Notes: generated by a model not told the origin, from the letters alone. A stretch of DNA of 64,000 nucleotides from Voacanga thouarsii (GCA_026120185.1 JANUWF010001477.1:1-64000); one strand, 5' to 3'. Positions 11,056-23,100 are shown, numbered from the stretch's first letter. Numbers and translations: made by a program.

Positions 11056-11169
11056 TGTGTGAATGAAATCCACACACCAATTAAAATTTGCAATAATCTT
11101 AAATATCCTAATCATATTTGCTTTAATTTGAATTGATTTGTTATTTTGTTAAATTAGCGTTAATAAATC

Positions 11170-11465
11170 TTAGAAGTGCCAAAACTAAATCTTCTATTAA
11201 GAGAGAAAAGAAAATCTATTTAGAATTATATGGTAGTATTATTTATATTTTCATAATTGTTTTTCTCATATTAAAGTGAATATGCAAATAATTCATCCTT
11301 GCCGTTACTTCAATTTCTTTGTTGGTTGAAAATGAAATGAAGCAAATTGGGAAAATGCGTTGACGGTTAATTAAGATGTACATATTGAAATAATAAATTT
11401 TATACATTTCACAGTAATTAAAAATATTGCAAATAGAGTTAAGAAAACTATTCAATTGGACCCAA
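11170..11465 (+). repeat. Dispersed repeat, copy 1 (inverted partner at 61060-61310)
   Basis: Shared with the minus strand of 61060-61310: AATCTTCTATTAAGAG, TTAGAATTATATGG, AGTATTATTTATATTTTC, AAGTGAATATGCAAAT, GAAATGAAGCAAATTGG and, after an insertion here, AATAGAGTTAAGA. By eye the match is above 85 percent over about 200 bp. The family is unknown. Confidence 0.75.
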
Positions 11466-11599
11466 GACTCTCCAGGCTCCTTGATAGATTCGTCACTGTA
11501 ACCTGCACGGATAAGATTGTAGCTGACCGGCAAACCTACATTTAAGGAAGAAAGCTTTCTTCTAGTACTGACTTGGTGGTTTTAGCTAGTATTCTTCGA

Positions 11600-11810
11600 C
11601 TTCAATATTGAGCAAAGAGACAGTGATAGAGAGTGAAGCTCTCAACATCCTTGTGTCCTCTTCTCGGTTCTTGATATCTTTCGAGCTCAACTGAAGAATA
11701 TTACTTGCTTGCCTAATTAGTACAATGGACTACCCTTGTTTTTTACTTCCTATGAGATTGCAAATTGTGTTTTTGCCATGCTTGCTTTTGAATATCCTGG
11801 TTTTTTGGCT
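11600..11810 (+). mobile_element. Fragment of LINE 5' leader, inverted relative to LINE F
   Basis: TAGAGAGTGAAGCTCTCAAC, GTGTCCTCTTCTCGGTTCT and TTGCCTAATTAGTACA match, on the opposite strand, the 5' leader of LINE F (minus strand 14690-14540). The piece abuts the broken 3' end of F, suggesting an inversion or a second LINE fragment. No coding sequence is present. Confidence 0.5.
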
Positions 11811-11849
11811 GCTATGTTATCTGAATTTTATGGGGTCCGCTGTCTTTGA

Positions 11850-12114
11850 GGTGTTGTCTTTTATGCCATACTTTCATATCAATCGTTGCCCCATTCCGTA
11901 GGATGGCCATCCAGCCCCCATCTGAATCAGCAAAATTGTTTTTTGCGGACCAGGTAAGGAGTTGTTGCCTTAAGAAGTTCTCCAATCTATCCTCAATGAG
12001 TTTTGTTTCCAACAAGCCAAAAACATCCACACAGTGCTTCAAAATAAAATCTCGAACACCGTGTTGCTTGAGGGTTTTATTGAACCCTCTTCTGTTCCAA
12101 CATGCAACTCTCAT
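11850..12114 (-). pseudogene. LINE F ORF2, N-terminal endonuclease fragment
   Basis: The ATG at 12114 begins MRVACWNRRGFNKTLKQHG, then ...VFGLLETKL and NFADSDGGWMAILR. This is the start of an L1-type ORF2 apurinic endonuclease (exo_endo_phos family), which nicks target DNA for retrotransposition. LINE E has the same start at 38557 (MRVACWNIRGFN). About 90 residues remain. The match to LINE E fades after KVWHKRQH, so catalytic residues further on and all of the reverse transcriptase are absent. It is useful as an outgroup: it has Q at the position where E has a stop. Confidence 0.75.
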
Positions 12115-12139
12115 TGAGAACTAATTAGTGCCCTATAGG

Positions 12140-13782
12140 CACTAACCAAGTCGAGACTACATTCCGTGTACTTCTTCCATATCGTGTGAATAAACCTAGA
12201 AGCCTGCAAAGTTGCCCTTCCAGTTTTAACCATCACCTTTGGTAGGTTCTCCACATTTGCTCCTCCACCAATATTCGGTACATCAGTCATTTTTTTAAAA
12301 ATGCACCCTCAGTTGGGATTGAGAGCGGGTCCAGAATTGTCTCATTCTCCTTCCCCTAGACCGGCCCTTGCTTACCCTTCAGATAGTTTGATTTGTTTGT
12401 GTATGAGTTGCAGTTATTGTGCCCTGTTTCACTGGTTCGACAGTTATAGACATAGTCTTAGTGGTCTGGGAAGTTGAGGGCTTAGCTCCAAGGTCCACTG
12501 TTGTTGTGCCTGGGTTATTATGGGGAGTGAGTGCTTGCCTCATGTCAATGGTCGAGGCCTTGCCTTTGGCTATGTCATGCTTGGGTGAGTTCGGGGGGGC
12601 TCTATGGGCATCTCTTGGGTCTACCAGGAGCTGAAATAGGCCTTGACTAAGACCTAGAATTTGCCCGTTTATGTTTAGAAGCATCCTTAGTAGGCAGCAT
12701 ATTTTCTCTGATTTTTATCTTGTCATCCATACATGTATCCATGCCATGGCCAAACTTACAACAACTCTTATAGAATAATGGTTTTACCTCATAACACACA
12801 GGCTGGTATTTAACTTTCCCATATAGTAGCCTGATTGGCACTACCTTCACCAATGGCTTTGAGACATCAACCTCCACTAGTACTCAAGCATAGGAAAGCC
12901 TTTCAAGTCATACTGTGAGCATGTTTATAATTAGTGGCATCCCCACTCCGGAGGCAATCTTGCTAAGTGCTAAGCGGTTCCAGCATCCCAACAGAAGTGA
13001 GGGAATGTCACCCAGAGTGGTATTAAGCTAATGTCATCTAAGGAGAAGTCGAATTCCCTAGGCATAGTTTTTAGCATTAGAGGTCGGCCAAATAAAGCAT
13101 ATGGTCCCCCACTAAGAACAACCTGACTGTCCTCTTTTGTGTTGAACCCGAATATTAGCCAGCCCGAAGTATGCAGGTAAACCTTGGCAGGGACAGCCCA
13201 TTGCTTAGTTAAGTCATTAACTGACTTCAATCTCGAAAAACTCCCCGCAAACATTCCTATTAGGTAGTATCCCATTTTGAGCTCCACATCTTTGAAGTCT
13301 GTTTCATCAATGTCAATAAATTCTCCTATTCGGGTAATATGGTGTAGTCTTATTCCATTGCTCTGATCACGGTTTCCTTTAACTATATTTGCCCAAGTTC
13401 AATTGTTGACCGTTGTTTTTGTGTTGGTGGGTTGAATAGAATTCCCGTGAAGCGGTGGGATAGTTTCTGGTATGAAGGAGCTGGATGAGTGTGAGGACGC
13501 TGGTGTATCAGGCAGGACGACTGGTGGCTGAAGCTCCGCCATTGCGTAGCCCAGGCATGGCACCAAAGTTTGAGTAAGGTTCACTGCAATTGTGTTTGGG
13601 TTATTATGGGGAGTGGGTATGGTGCTAGATGTTAAGGAAGGGCTAGGGTCAGAGAGTAGTAGGCAGGTGGTCTGGGGAAGTGAATTTGGCTGGACCTGGA
13701 TTGCACTATTTGAGGTTGATGCCCGATGGAGGTTAGGTGAAGACTTCTGTTGCATAGATTTTTTGCTTCTAGTTTGAGCCAT
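12140..13782 (-). pseudogene. LINE F ORF1 (DUF4283 plus zinc knuckle), frameshifted
   Basis: ORF1 proteins of plant L1 LINEs bind RNA and form the retrotransposition particle. The ATG at 13782 begins MAQTRSKKSMQQKSS with a low-complexity Ser/Pro/Thr N-terminus. TWANIVKGNRDQ-like sequence leads into a DUF4283 domain (13287-12970: GYYLIGMFAGSF, LTKQWAVPAKVY, GWLIFGFNTKEDS, GGPYALFGRPLMLK). After a frame change, 12877-12647 reads VDVSKPLVKVVPIRL and the zinc knuckle CCKFGHGMDTC. The C-terminal part to about 12140 is in yet another frame. The copy is dead, but it has W at a position where E has a stop. Confidence 0.8.
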
Positions 13783-14492
13783 ATTGGCCTAGAATATAGT
13801 AGGTGGGCAGCTCAGGTCAGGTTACTGTGTCTAGGTAGAGACTCAGGAAGAGGAATGGTCTTTTGTATTAGTTAGTCTTAGAAAGGCATCTCCGGTTAGT
13901 GTAGGTAAGGAAATGGACAATAGGTTTGAACTTCAAAAATCAAGTTAGTAGGGGTCCCACCCTCCTATGTTGGTCTTAGGTATTCTATGGTTCAAACAAG
14001 AAGTTTCAAATAACAGAAGTGGTTAGTATGGATCAAAGAAGTCGAAGCATACAAATGAACCTAGAGACCATGCTAACAAGAGAGAACAAACCCAACAACC
14101 ATGAGTAGAGCCAACGCTTGATACCCCACTCACACCAAGTCCATCATAAATTGAATGATATGCTCAGATGTCTCCAGCTACATACCCCACTTGCTCCAAG
14201 TTAATTAAGTAAAAACAACCAACTACTATGTCAGGTGCTGTGATATAAATGGTAGAGCACTCAAAAGTGTGGATGAAATGAGCATAAATGGCAGACAACT
14301 AATTGGGTCCACAAACACAAGAAACGAATTTGAAAACACAAAAATCACTTTCGGATACACCTAAGGTTTTGCCCCACACTATTTGACACTTCATAAACAA
14401 CACCCAATCCACATAGTTGTAGGATATTCAGATAGAATAGTATCGAAGAAAAACCAGTGTATTCAGACATGAACATCAGGCAGAATCAACCA

Positions 14493-14518
14493 AAACACAC
14501 ACACACACACACACACAA
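14493..14518. repeat. (CA)n microsatellite
   Basis: About 12 CA units within the leader of LINE F. Confidence 0.9.
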
Positions 14519-14695
14519 AATTTTCAATCCAATAGGAAGAATAAGCAGCTGTACTAACCAGGATAGCAAACGTGGTATTCCTCTTGAGCTTGAAAATCAT
14601 CCATTGGTAGCAAGGAAGTTGAGAATCGGGAAGAGGACTCAAGGGAGTTGAGAGCTTCTCTCTCTACCTCTTCTCTTGATTTCAACTCTTACGTA

Positions 14696-15739
14696 TAGGT
14701 CTTAAAAGAGTTATATTTTGAAATGTGATAGAATGATACCACGTTAGCAATTTTTTGGTCCTGAGAGATTGCCCTAAAGAAGACTTGGGGGTCTGAATCA
14801 TTACTAGAAGGCCAAAAGCGTCTTAAGTCGTATATTTGGAGACGATATATATGAAGGTACGATTTATTTCTCGCGTATTTATAAGATTTAATCTGGTTGA
14901 CACATAAATATATTGATCATATTTCTAACAGAAAGGCCTTACATTAGTTCACAATATCTTAAGAAAAAGAATTACTACAATTACATTCAAAAAAATCTGG
15001 CATTGTGCATTGAACTCTTCTACATGGTTCAAATGAGGGTTGAGAAGATTATATTGCATTCAAAGGGACTACCACTTGACTAGAAAGTAAGAATGTCATA
15101 TGTGGAAAAATTGCTCTGGTAGGAGGGAAAAAAAAAAAAAAAAGGTCTGGCAATATCACTAGCCATTCAAGCCGACCCAATTGTTTTCTTTTTCCTTTTA
15201 ATTAGAAATTCTTTTGTTTCAATAACTATTTTTTATAAGTTTAGACTATGTTAATTTATGATTTTGAATTAACAATGATATTTAAAAAAAAAAAAATCAA
15301 AAAGTCATGAAGGCTATTCTTTTTACTACTTGGGCAAATAAATTCCTATTGGGATTTTGATTTTTGATTCCTTCAGAAGTTCTTTCCTATGTTAAAATTT
15401 TTAACATCCCTCCCATTTTGTATGTAAATGGGTATACTTAGTTTGTTTGACAAGAAGACCAAAATTTGCTATAACTAGGAATGAAGAACGGTTGAAAGGC
15501 CTTTAGGAAACCGAAACCAGCTACAAACAAGGAGAAATAAGGAAGAGAAAAGAAAAAGAAAATAGAGAGAGAAAATTTGAGAGAAAGAGAGAGAAGGAGA
15601 GGAAAGAAAGCTTGGATTTTCTTGCTCTAAAAATCATTGAAATACAAGGCCGTTCATTGTAAAGCACTAGTGACGACTTATCAAATATTTATCTTGCTAA
15701 GCAATAAGTGATTCGAGATAAGTCCCTTGATTGCAATTC
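14696..15739. other. Spacer between LINEs, no gene seen
   Basis: Contains an A-run (15128-15144) and a purine-rich stretch of AGAGAGAAAA words (15535-15620). No protein or RNA gene is recognised. Confidence 0.5.
15732..15739. repeat. Possible TSD of LINE G/H, left copy
   Basis: TGCAATTC precedes the T-run at 15741 and matches TGCAATTC at 19369-19376. Eight bases is short for a LINE TSD, so this is suggestive only. Confidence 0.4.
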
Positions 15740-15834
15740 CTTTTTCTTTTTTTTTTTATCAAGATGTAAATGTATATATTGATCAAAGTGTATGTACACA
15801 GGATCATACTAGTTAATAGCAATGTAACTATTAA

Positions 15835-18485
15835 TTAGTTATGACAGATAGAATCCTCAAAATGGGTCAAAACATGAGGGTACAAGGTAAAAAGAATAGA
15901 GTACACATATATTTTGATCCTCTTTGTAGGTTCCAAAGGTTGACAGGTAACTTCTTCGAAAAGTTCTTGATTGCCTACCAGCCAAATGTAGTAAACCATG
16001 GTAGCCATTACAAATACTTTGGCTTTGGCAAGCCACGAGTTACCCGGTTGATCCAATTGAGGCAAGTGTCGATCGAATTCATATCTTGTGGTAAGGCTAA
16101 CCATGCCCTAATATCTGTCCATACTTGTTTCGATATTACACAATTAAAGAATAGGTGTCTGGTCGTCTCCAGATGTGTTTGGCATAAAGGACATAACATG
16201 TCGTCCTGCCGGAACACCAGAACATCTTTAGTTTTCAATCGGCCCTTGGCACACAACCAAACCATGAATGAATGCTTTGGTGTGAGCTATTGCTTCCACA
16301 TCGTTTTGGCCTATTATACCTTTGGTAGAATGGTCTAAGATAGTTATATGACTGTGCAGTGAATCCCGTTGTCCCTATTGCCTAAGATTGCAAAAGTATT
16401 GCTGCTTGATTTACATTTCTTTCCATTTCTAGAATAGAATCCTTGATTGATAGTATTCTTCGGAATAAAAGAGCATGGTCCTTATGTTGCGGTATCTCCC
16501 AGATTGAATGGCCCTCCATGTAATAGTGATTAAGCCATTTAACCCAGAGCAACTGTTTCTTTGCTTGGATATCCCATAAGATTCGGGACAATAGTGTCCT
16601 ATTCCAAGTGCTCATATTTCTAAGTCCCAGGCCATCTTCTTCCGCTAGGAAAATATCTCTCCACACCACAAGTGCATGCTTTGAGTCCCATAGGAAGTCC
16701 TTGGCCAACCTGTCCAATTGATTGATAACCACAATTGGTGTTGGAAGTATAGAAAGCTAAAAGCAATCAATGCCTTGCAGGACAATTTGGATCAGCTGCA
16801 TTCGTCCTACATATGATAATGACCACGCTGACCATCCTTCTATGTAAGAGCCAATCCTATCTAGTAAAGACCAAAAGTAAGTGTTTTGATTGGAATGCCA
16901 AGGTCATGATTGGAATGCCAAGGTAGTAAAATGGGAAGCTACCCATTGGGAAGCCAGTGTCATCTAGAATAATGTTTTGGTCCAAAATCCCCAACTCAGC
17001 TAGGTAGCTATTGGATTTGTCCTTATTGGTTTCCAAGCCAGAGCATCTTTTTAGTTCCTCCAGACATCCTAGCAAGATGTATATTGATGATCTGTCACCT
17101 TTAGCAAACAACATTAAGTCATCCGCAAAAGCATGGTGAGTAATCCTTAAGTAGTCACACATAGGGTGGTAGTTAAAAGCAGTTCCATGTGTGTGAACTT
17201 TAACAACCTGAGAAAAGCATTCCAAATAGAGAATGAACAACAACGGAGATATGGGGTCCCCCTAGCAAAGTCCATTTGCTCCTTTAAAGAACTATGTACT
17301 GTCCCATTGATAGCAACAAAAAATGAGGCAATGGTAACATACTGCTCAATCCAACCCACAAACTGTTGCGGGAATCTAATTTCATCTAATAAGTCTAGCA
17401 AGAAATTCCAACTAATCGAGTTGTATACTTTTCGCAAATCCACTTTAACGGTGCATTGAGGTGACACTCGCTTCCTGCTGTAGGCCCGCATTAGTTCCTG
17501 AACTAGTAGAATATTGTCCGCCATAAGTCTATCCTTCATAAATGCCGAGTGAGCAGGATCCACTAAATTAGGAAGAACGGTTTTGAGCCTGGCTGTCAGA
17601 ATTTTTGAGATAATATTATAAACCACATTGCAACATGAAATCGGTCTATAGTCCCCCACCCTTTCGACATGGTCAGATTTAGGCACTAGAGTAACAACTG
17701 AGTGATTGATTTGCTTTGGCATCCTACTAAAATGAAAAAATTCCCAAACCGCAGCACACAAACTTTGCTAAACCGTTCCCCAGGCTTTTTTGAAAAAAAT
17801 AGGCAGAGTACCCGTCAGGTCCTGGGCTTTGCAGTCACTAATATCCCACAAAGCCAACTTAATTTCCTGATCTAAAACCTCCATTACTAGGTCTGCAATG
17901 TGATGATATGGCACCAATGGACTAGCCCTAACATAGTCCACATTAAGTTTCTAGCACTTAACTCAAGTCCCAATTAGTCTGTAGTAGTAGTCAACAAATT
18001 CTTCTACAAGTGCCTTTTGACTGTCTATTCTCGTTCCATTCTCCTTTATAATGGATGCAATGAAGTTTCATTTCCTGTTCCTATTCACTATGGCATGGAA
18101 GTAGTTGGTGCATTTGTCTGCCTGCGCAACATATTTCCCCTTTGCTAGTTGTTGAGGAAACTTCATTTCTACTTCTGCCAACCTCCAAGCAGTCAGTTTC
18201 TGATCCTTGTACTGGGCAATCAAGGTGTTGTCTAAGGGATTATCTAACAATAGCTGTTATGCCCTCTGTAGCTCCTGGTTAGCCTGCTCCACATGAGTCG
18301 AAATATGGGAAAATTCCTTTTTGTTCAGTCCACGCAAATCCCGTTTGAGCGCCTTCAACTTTTGACACAGTATAAGCTGATAATAACCTTCGAAACTTTG
18401 TTCCCACAACCATTAACCAAATCGAAGAATCTTTCATGGTCAGCCTAAATATTTAAAAACTGCCTTTGATTCCTAAATCCTGATG
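15835..18485 (-). pseudogene. LINE G ORF2: partial endonuclease, reverse transcriptase, zf-RVT
   Basis: Fragments in LINE order on the minus strand: end of the endonuclease/linker (18480-18260); LNPLDN...AWRLAEVEMKFPQQLAKGKY (18250-18068); reverse transcriptase (17761-16857) with VTLVPK, DYRPISCCNVVY, SAFMKDRLMADNILLVQEL, KVDLRKVYNSISWNFL and the catalytic FADDLMLFAKGD; the thumb region DFLWDSKHALVVWRDI (16690-16640); and zf-RVT (16265-16008: GRLKTKDVL, CPLCQTHLETTRHLFF). Reverse transcriptase copies LINE RNA at the nicked target. Several frameshifts and stops make this copy non-functional. It keeps FADD, VWLCAKG and VEQANQ-type residues that are mutated in LINE E. Confidence 0.85.
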
Positions 18486-18499
18486 TTTCCTGTACACCA

Positions 18500-18885
18500 T
18501 ATGGATTCAATTTGAATTTCCATGCTGTTGTCACTTCGTTACACTCTCCACAACTGGACAACACTCCTTCACCCACTCACATCCGCCAGCTGATCAATCC
18601 AACCCACATCAGGACAAAACTTTCGTGCTGCTGTCACTTCGATACACTCCCCACAACCGGACAACATTCATTCACCCACTCATAAATGCTAATTGAATCA
18701 ATCCAACCCGCAACAGGACAACCCACAATCGGCCAAAGGGACAAGGTCTAATTCAATTTGAATTTCCATGCTTTGTTCACTTTGTTATACTTCCTACAAC
18801 CAGACAACACTCATTCACCCACCCACAAACGCCAGCTGCTCATTCCTACCTACTTCAGGACATCTCACAACCGGCCAAATATGGC
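18500..18885 (+). repeat. Imperfect tandem repeats in the leader of LINE H
   Basis: Three copies begin near 18521, 18624 and 18767. Each contains TGCTGTTGTCACTTCGTTAC-like sequence, CCACAACCGGACAACA, TTCACCCACTCA and CCAGCTG. They end just before the ORF1 ATG. Repeated leaders are known as promoter units in some LINEs; that role here is inference. Confidence 0.65.
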
Positions 18886-19368
18886 TTAAACTCAAAGCAA
18901 AAAGCTTGGCAACCAGGGTCCCGAGACTCACCCTCACCTAACCATACAAGGGGACAGGTAGATAATCCTAGGAATCAGGGACCCTCTCCTTAGGCTTTAA
19001 CCTCAAACATCCTAACCAATATTCAATCCCAAACCAATGAAACCTCTATGCCTTCACCACCTAAGTCCATTGATCCATCTCTGTCCATAACTCTTATTCT
19101 AGACCCGTATGACTAGGCTTCCCCCACCCCTATCCAGATAACACGCCTAGGTCACGTGGGTGTGGAGACTCAAACATCTGCAGATAATGTTGCTGAGCCA
19201 GAATCCCCTAACTCCTCTGGCTCCTTCGTACCTAAAACCATACTTCCTCCTCCAGGGAACAATGCTAAACCCACAAAAATAAATGCAAGGAAATCTAATC
19301 GAACTTGGGCAAACATTGTTAAAGGAAATTGGGATCAGTGCAATGATATGAGATTGCAAGACCTGCTG
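18886..19368 (+). pseudogene. LINE H ORF1, N-terminal fragment
   Basis: It starts ATGGCTTAAACTCAAAGC, i.e. MA*TQSKK, matching MAQTRSKK of LINE F ORF1 with the third codon turned into a stop (CAA to TAA fits). It continues through ESPNSSGSFVPKTILPPPG and TWANIVKGNWDQCNDMRL, parallel to F and E, then stops at about 19368 before the DUF4283 domain. It is plus strand, opposite to LINE G. Confidence 0.8.
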
Positions 19369-20426
19369 TGCAATTCATTAGTTTGTGAAAAACTTAGATT
19401 GTTAATTCCTTTTGGGTGATGAAATATTTCCGATATAATGAAATGCTTTCCGGATATAGAAATATGTTATCCTGACATATTTAAAGCGAAGCTTTAGAAA
19501 TTAACATTCTATGGTTTTCAAATCTTTTGGAATCACAAAGTGTTTTTCTAGTACGAATAAACGTTTTCCTAACATAGATTTATGTTTTTCTGATATATTG
19601 AAGAAAATGTTTTTACTTGAGATTTTTAGGCATTGATTGCCATATTTTAACATAAATCCTTTTCTTGACGACTTATGTATTACAAAGCTTTTATACACGG
19701 AAAACCATGCTTTACCGCAACGAAAGTTTTTGAAATTTGGAAAAACTATATTAATTATGTAATTACATTGGACTCGCGTAGGATAATTTTCCACAAACGA
19801 ATCCGAGGGTTTAGAATATGTTATAGTTGGACTGAGGAATGTGGAAATATTTTACTTGTCAACTGAACTTTAGTTTTCTAGACTCTGTTTTAATTACAAA
19901 ATACACATAAAATCAAATACAAGTATTTCACTCGATCAAATGAAAAATCGAGATTATTAAGAATTTCGAGGTCTTTTATTACTCGTTAATCATCAATTTC
20001 GTGCATATGATTGAAAATACTTGTTATAACTTGTTTCATGACAAGTTTTTCATGTTTCATGATAAAATCATGAACTCTTGACATGTATTGCAAGATACTT
20101 GCGAAAATAGTGCCACGTACCGTATTTCATGATATTTCACGCATGCCTTGTATTTACAAGTTATGAAAAAGGAGTGAGAACCCTTTTCTATTTCTTGGAC
20201 TTGAATATGTGTTGTGAAAGCATTGAGTACTCAAGAGGAGCTATTCACCTTGTACTAGCTTACGTTAAAGGTAGATGGCCCTAAGTAACTTGGCCAATTC
20301 TGGGGTTTGTCTTACTCAAAATGAGGCGAAAAAGATCCGTAGCTAAACTGTCGATAAGTATAGTTGGTGATGGCATGCTGAAGGAAGAAGTGGTAGCTGA
20401 AATCCTAGTCGCTGAATATGTTTTTT
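19369..20426. other. No recognised gene
   Basis: After the putative TSD (19369-19376) comes about 1 kb of A/T-rich sequence. Parts such as 20000-20400 resemble transposon-derived spacer, but no terminus, tail or domain could be assigned. Confidence 0.5.
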
Positions 20427-20940
20427 GTGACGGGAGGAAAAATCGCCGCTAGTAGCGACGGATTTGAGACGGAAAATAGTAAGACTAGAGTTAGGTCAAA
20501 GTTCCAAATAGCAACGAGATAGAGACGGCTAGGAACAATTTTTTGAATAACAGATAATTGGAAATATAATTACACCATCTCTAATCCGTTACTATATTTG
20601 CAACGGTTTGCCAATGGCCCATTACTGTCGCAAGCCAAACTTGCGAGTCAAATACCCACTGTTGCTAATAGATCGCAAGATTAGCTACAATGCTGCGACA
20701 GCTTGTGCTTAATCGTAGCTAATTGGCTAGTGTTTAACAATGACATTTTCTAGGTAAAATTAGTTGTTGCCATTGCTAAACTGTTAGTAATTTTGTCGTA
20801 GATAATACTAGCTAAGCCACCACTAATTTTCTAGTATTTAGCGATGGCGTTGCTAGCAGAGTCATGTTTTTTTTGTGGTAGCTAAACCATCACTAATTTG
20901 TAGCCTAGCTAAACCGTTGCTAATTGGTTTCCCTATTACA
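20427..20940. repeat. Probable subterminal repeats of element C
   Basis: Degenerate short inverted words GCGACGG, GCTAAACCGTTGC, CACTAATTTTCTAG and TAGCTAAACC. The composition is like other CACTA subterminal arrays in this window but more decayed. Confidence 0.5.
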
Positions 20941-20971
20941 ATACTGATTTTGTTTTTATTTTGAACCCTCG

Positions 20972-20974
<3 letters not shown>

Positions 20975-21002
<28 letters not shown>

Positions 21003-21003
21003 G
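20975..21003. repeat. (TA)n microsatellite
   Basis: About 14 TA units. Confidence 0.9.
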
Positions 21004-21149
21004 CACACAAATTAAAATTTAAAATAAAATGTAATTATGATTTTATTAAAATGCAACATTACAAACAATCATCTCAATAATGGAAAATACACTTATTCAA
21101 CATAAACGTATAAAATTAAATAAGTGTAAGGTACAGAATAACATCTATA

Positions 21150-22350
21150 ATAAAATCTTACACTACATGAGCAATGACGCCAGTTACAGGAGGTGAGGGT
21201 GGAGAACGAGGATGAGCGTATCTCGAATGATGAGGATTTGGTGGCAGAATAAAGTTGCCAGCCGTCTTGCCCGCCCCATCATCCTCCTGAATTGGTTGGA
21301 ACTGTGGGAAGCTCTATCCTAAGCTTCTATCCACCATGGTCATAAATCCACCGATCTGATGCTACATCTAATCGACCTTCCTATCGAAATCCTTCTTCAA
21401 CTCATCTCTCACTATATGTACCCTCTCCTAAACCCTCCTTTCTACTATGTCCTCTATCTCAGCGAGGATGATTATGTGGATGGCAAGGAACCCTAGCCGA
21501 GCTGTTGTTTAACACGCAAAGCCTTGGAAGCAAGTCCATAAATGCATCCTTGATTTTACCCACCCACTATATTGAGAAACAGTGCCCTATCATCCAGGAC
21601 AACTGAAGACATAACACTAGCAAAAGAGGAGGAAGATGCCTGTGTAAAACGCTCCCTTTCAGCGGTCACGTCTCCTGAAATCAAATTTGAAGTTAGTTCG
21701 ATTGCTAAGAAAGTGTAAATAAGTGAAAAGTATTGAACTTATAAATCATTAACAATATCTTGTGAGAGCACTAGCTAACATGTTGTCCCTGTCTTTCTCC
21801 ACCCTGAAATGTGTGCAGCCTTTTGTACCACTCAATGTTGCTGAAGTTGTCGCCCATTTTCTGTCGCTGTAATTAAAAATTTAATTCATAAAAAAAGTGT
21901 CCTGAAAATTAAAAAAGCACATTAAAATTACAAAATGTGTAATGTTATAAGTAATTTACATACGGTCCTCGTGGATTATAAATGAGACCAAGCCTCCAGT
22001 ATGAGTGGTGATGCCCTGACCCTAGTTCCTCCGAGCAGTGGAGGAGAGCTACTGAAGCTCCTGTGTGCTCCAACGCTGCTGCAACGCCTCCCAATACCGA
22101 GAGTCGATCCACGAGGGAGTCTGGCTAGTCGGGGTTGTTCTCTGCAGCTTCAATAGGGTGTCAGAAAAGCGAGTCCGACACTTATACTCCTAGTTTGATC
22201 GAACTTAGCACCATACTCATCGGCCCAATGGAATAGTTTCTACCAAAAAAATTAATTTATCTATTGATGTTGTTATGTTAAAACAATTCATTAAATATAT
22301 ATATAAAGTAAAAAAAATTAAATAGTTAGTAACTTACCCCAAACTCTCAA
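21150..22350 (-). pseudogene. TNPA-like (Transposase_24) remnant of element C
   Basis: Read on the minus strand, 22200-22140 gives EYKCRTRFSDTLLKLQ, matching NWEKKCRTRFSDIMSRLR of element B. It continues SQTPSWIDSRYWEALQQRW, and 22000-21965 gives HTGGLVSFIIHEDR, matching SWRVYFVHENTRTV of B. These are the core segments of TNPA-type proteins that bind CACTA subterminal repeats. Stops separate the pieces, so this is a decayed gene or one with introns that can no longer be traced. Towards 21180 the sequence may encode the C-terminus, but no confident match was made. Confidence 0.6.
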
Positions 22351-22584
22351 ACTAAATGTTCTTCACGCTCATTGGGACATCAGCATACGTCGCGTACGAT
22401 CCATCAAATTACCTCTGGAATATTGATGTGATCTCCCGTACACATTTGTCGGAACCAGTAAATCTTTGGTGGTCAGACAAGTGAAACAACAATTGGAACA
22501 TGTCATACATGAAATATGAAAATGAAACAAATTAGTAGCAAAAGACTGATTTAATATGAAAAACAACGTAATGCAAAACACCAT

Positions 22585-23100
22585 TAGTTCACATCAAAAT
22601 AAAAAAATAGCATATAACATATAAATAAAATGCTATTAAATTGAAAAGAAAAGACTTATAAAGTAATAATATACGTGAAATATTTCTCACCCGTCCGCTC
22701 GTGGTTTCATTAGTGGTCGGGGATCTTATGCCTATGAACTAGTATTATGCGGTGCTGAAGATGATGGAACTATAGGGGAATCTCTATCCTGCTCGGCTAG
22801 TGGTATCTGAGGAGTTGGAGGTGGTGAAGGCATTTGGCCCCGTGATCGAGTACGCTGTGAGTCATCAGTAGGTAGCTGCTTTCCAGTAGGCATATCTACA
22901 TAGAGGAAAAAAATATTGTTACAATGATATATTTCAATGTATAGAAGTTCCAAAAATTGTGATCTCCTTCTTTGTCATTGTAAAAAGTAAATAAGATGAC
23001 AAAAAGCATGTTAAAAAGCATAGATTGTTGCCAAGTTGTACTATTCGCTTGTGTTATTTTCTGAAATGAACTCCTCCGAATCAGCTTCTGTCTCAGAATT
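22585..23100. other. Spacer between TNPA and TNP2 remnants of element C
   Basis: No convincing gene. Minus-strand 22880-22740 encodes a Pro-rich stretch (MPSPPPTPQIPLAEQ), as found in N-terminal parts of TNPA-like proteins, but this is weak. Confidence 0.4.

Larger units (their letters stand above)
11811..14695 (-). mobile_element. 5' part of an L1-type LINE (F)
   Basis: The minus strand carries the LINE order 5' leader (14690-13783, with AGAGAGAAGCTCTCAACTC), ORF1 and the start of ORF2, then stops abruptly near 11850, before reverse transcriptase. The leader starts with the same word as LINE E near 40880. No poly(A) tail is present, so the 3' part is missing. Confidence 0.75.
15740..19368 (-). 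mobile_element. L1-type LINE G/H with inverted 5' part
   Basis: The T-run at 15741-15758 is the poly(A) tail of a minus-strand LINE. The 3' part (G, 15741 to ~18485) holds most of ORF2. It meets head-to-head a plus-strand piece (H, ~18486-19368) with a LINE leader and the start of ORF1. This arrangement, with the 5' ends of both pieces touching, is what twin priming produces during LINE insertion. TGCAATTC on both outer sides may be the TSD. Confidence 0.6.
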
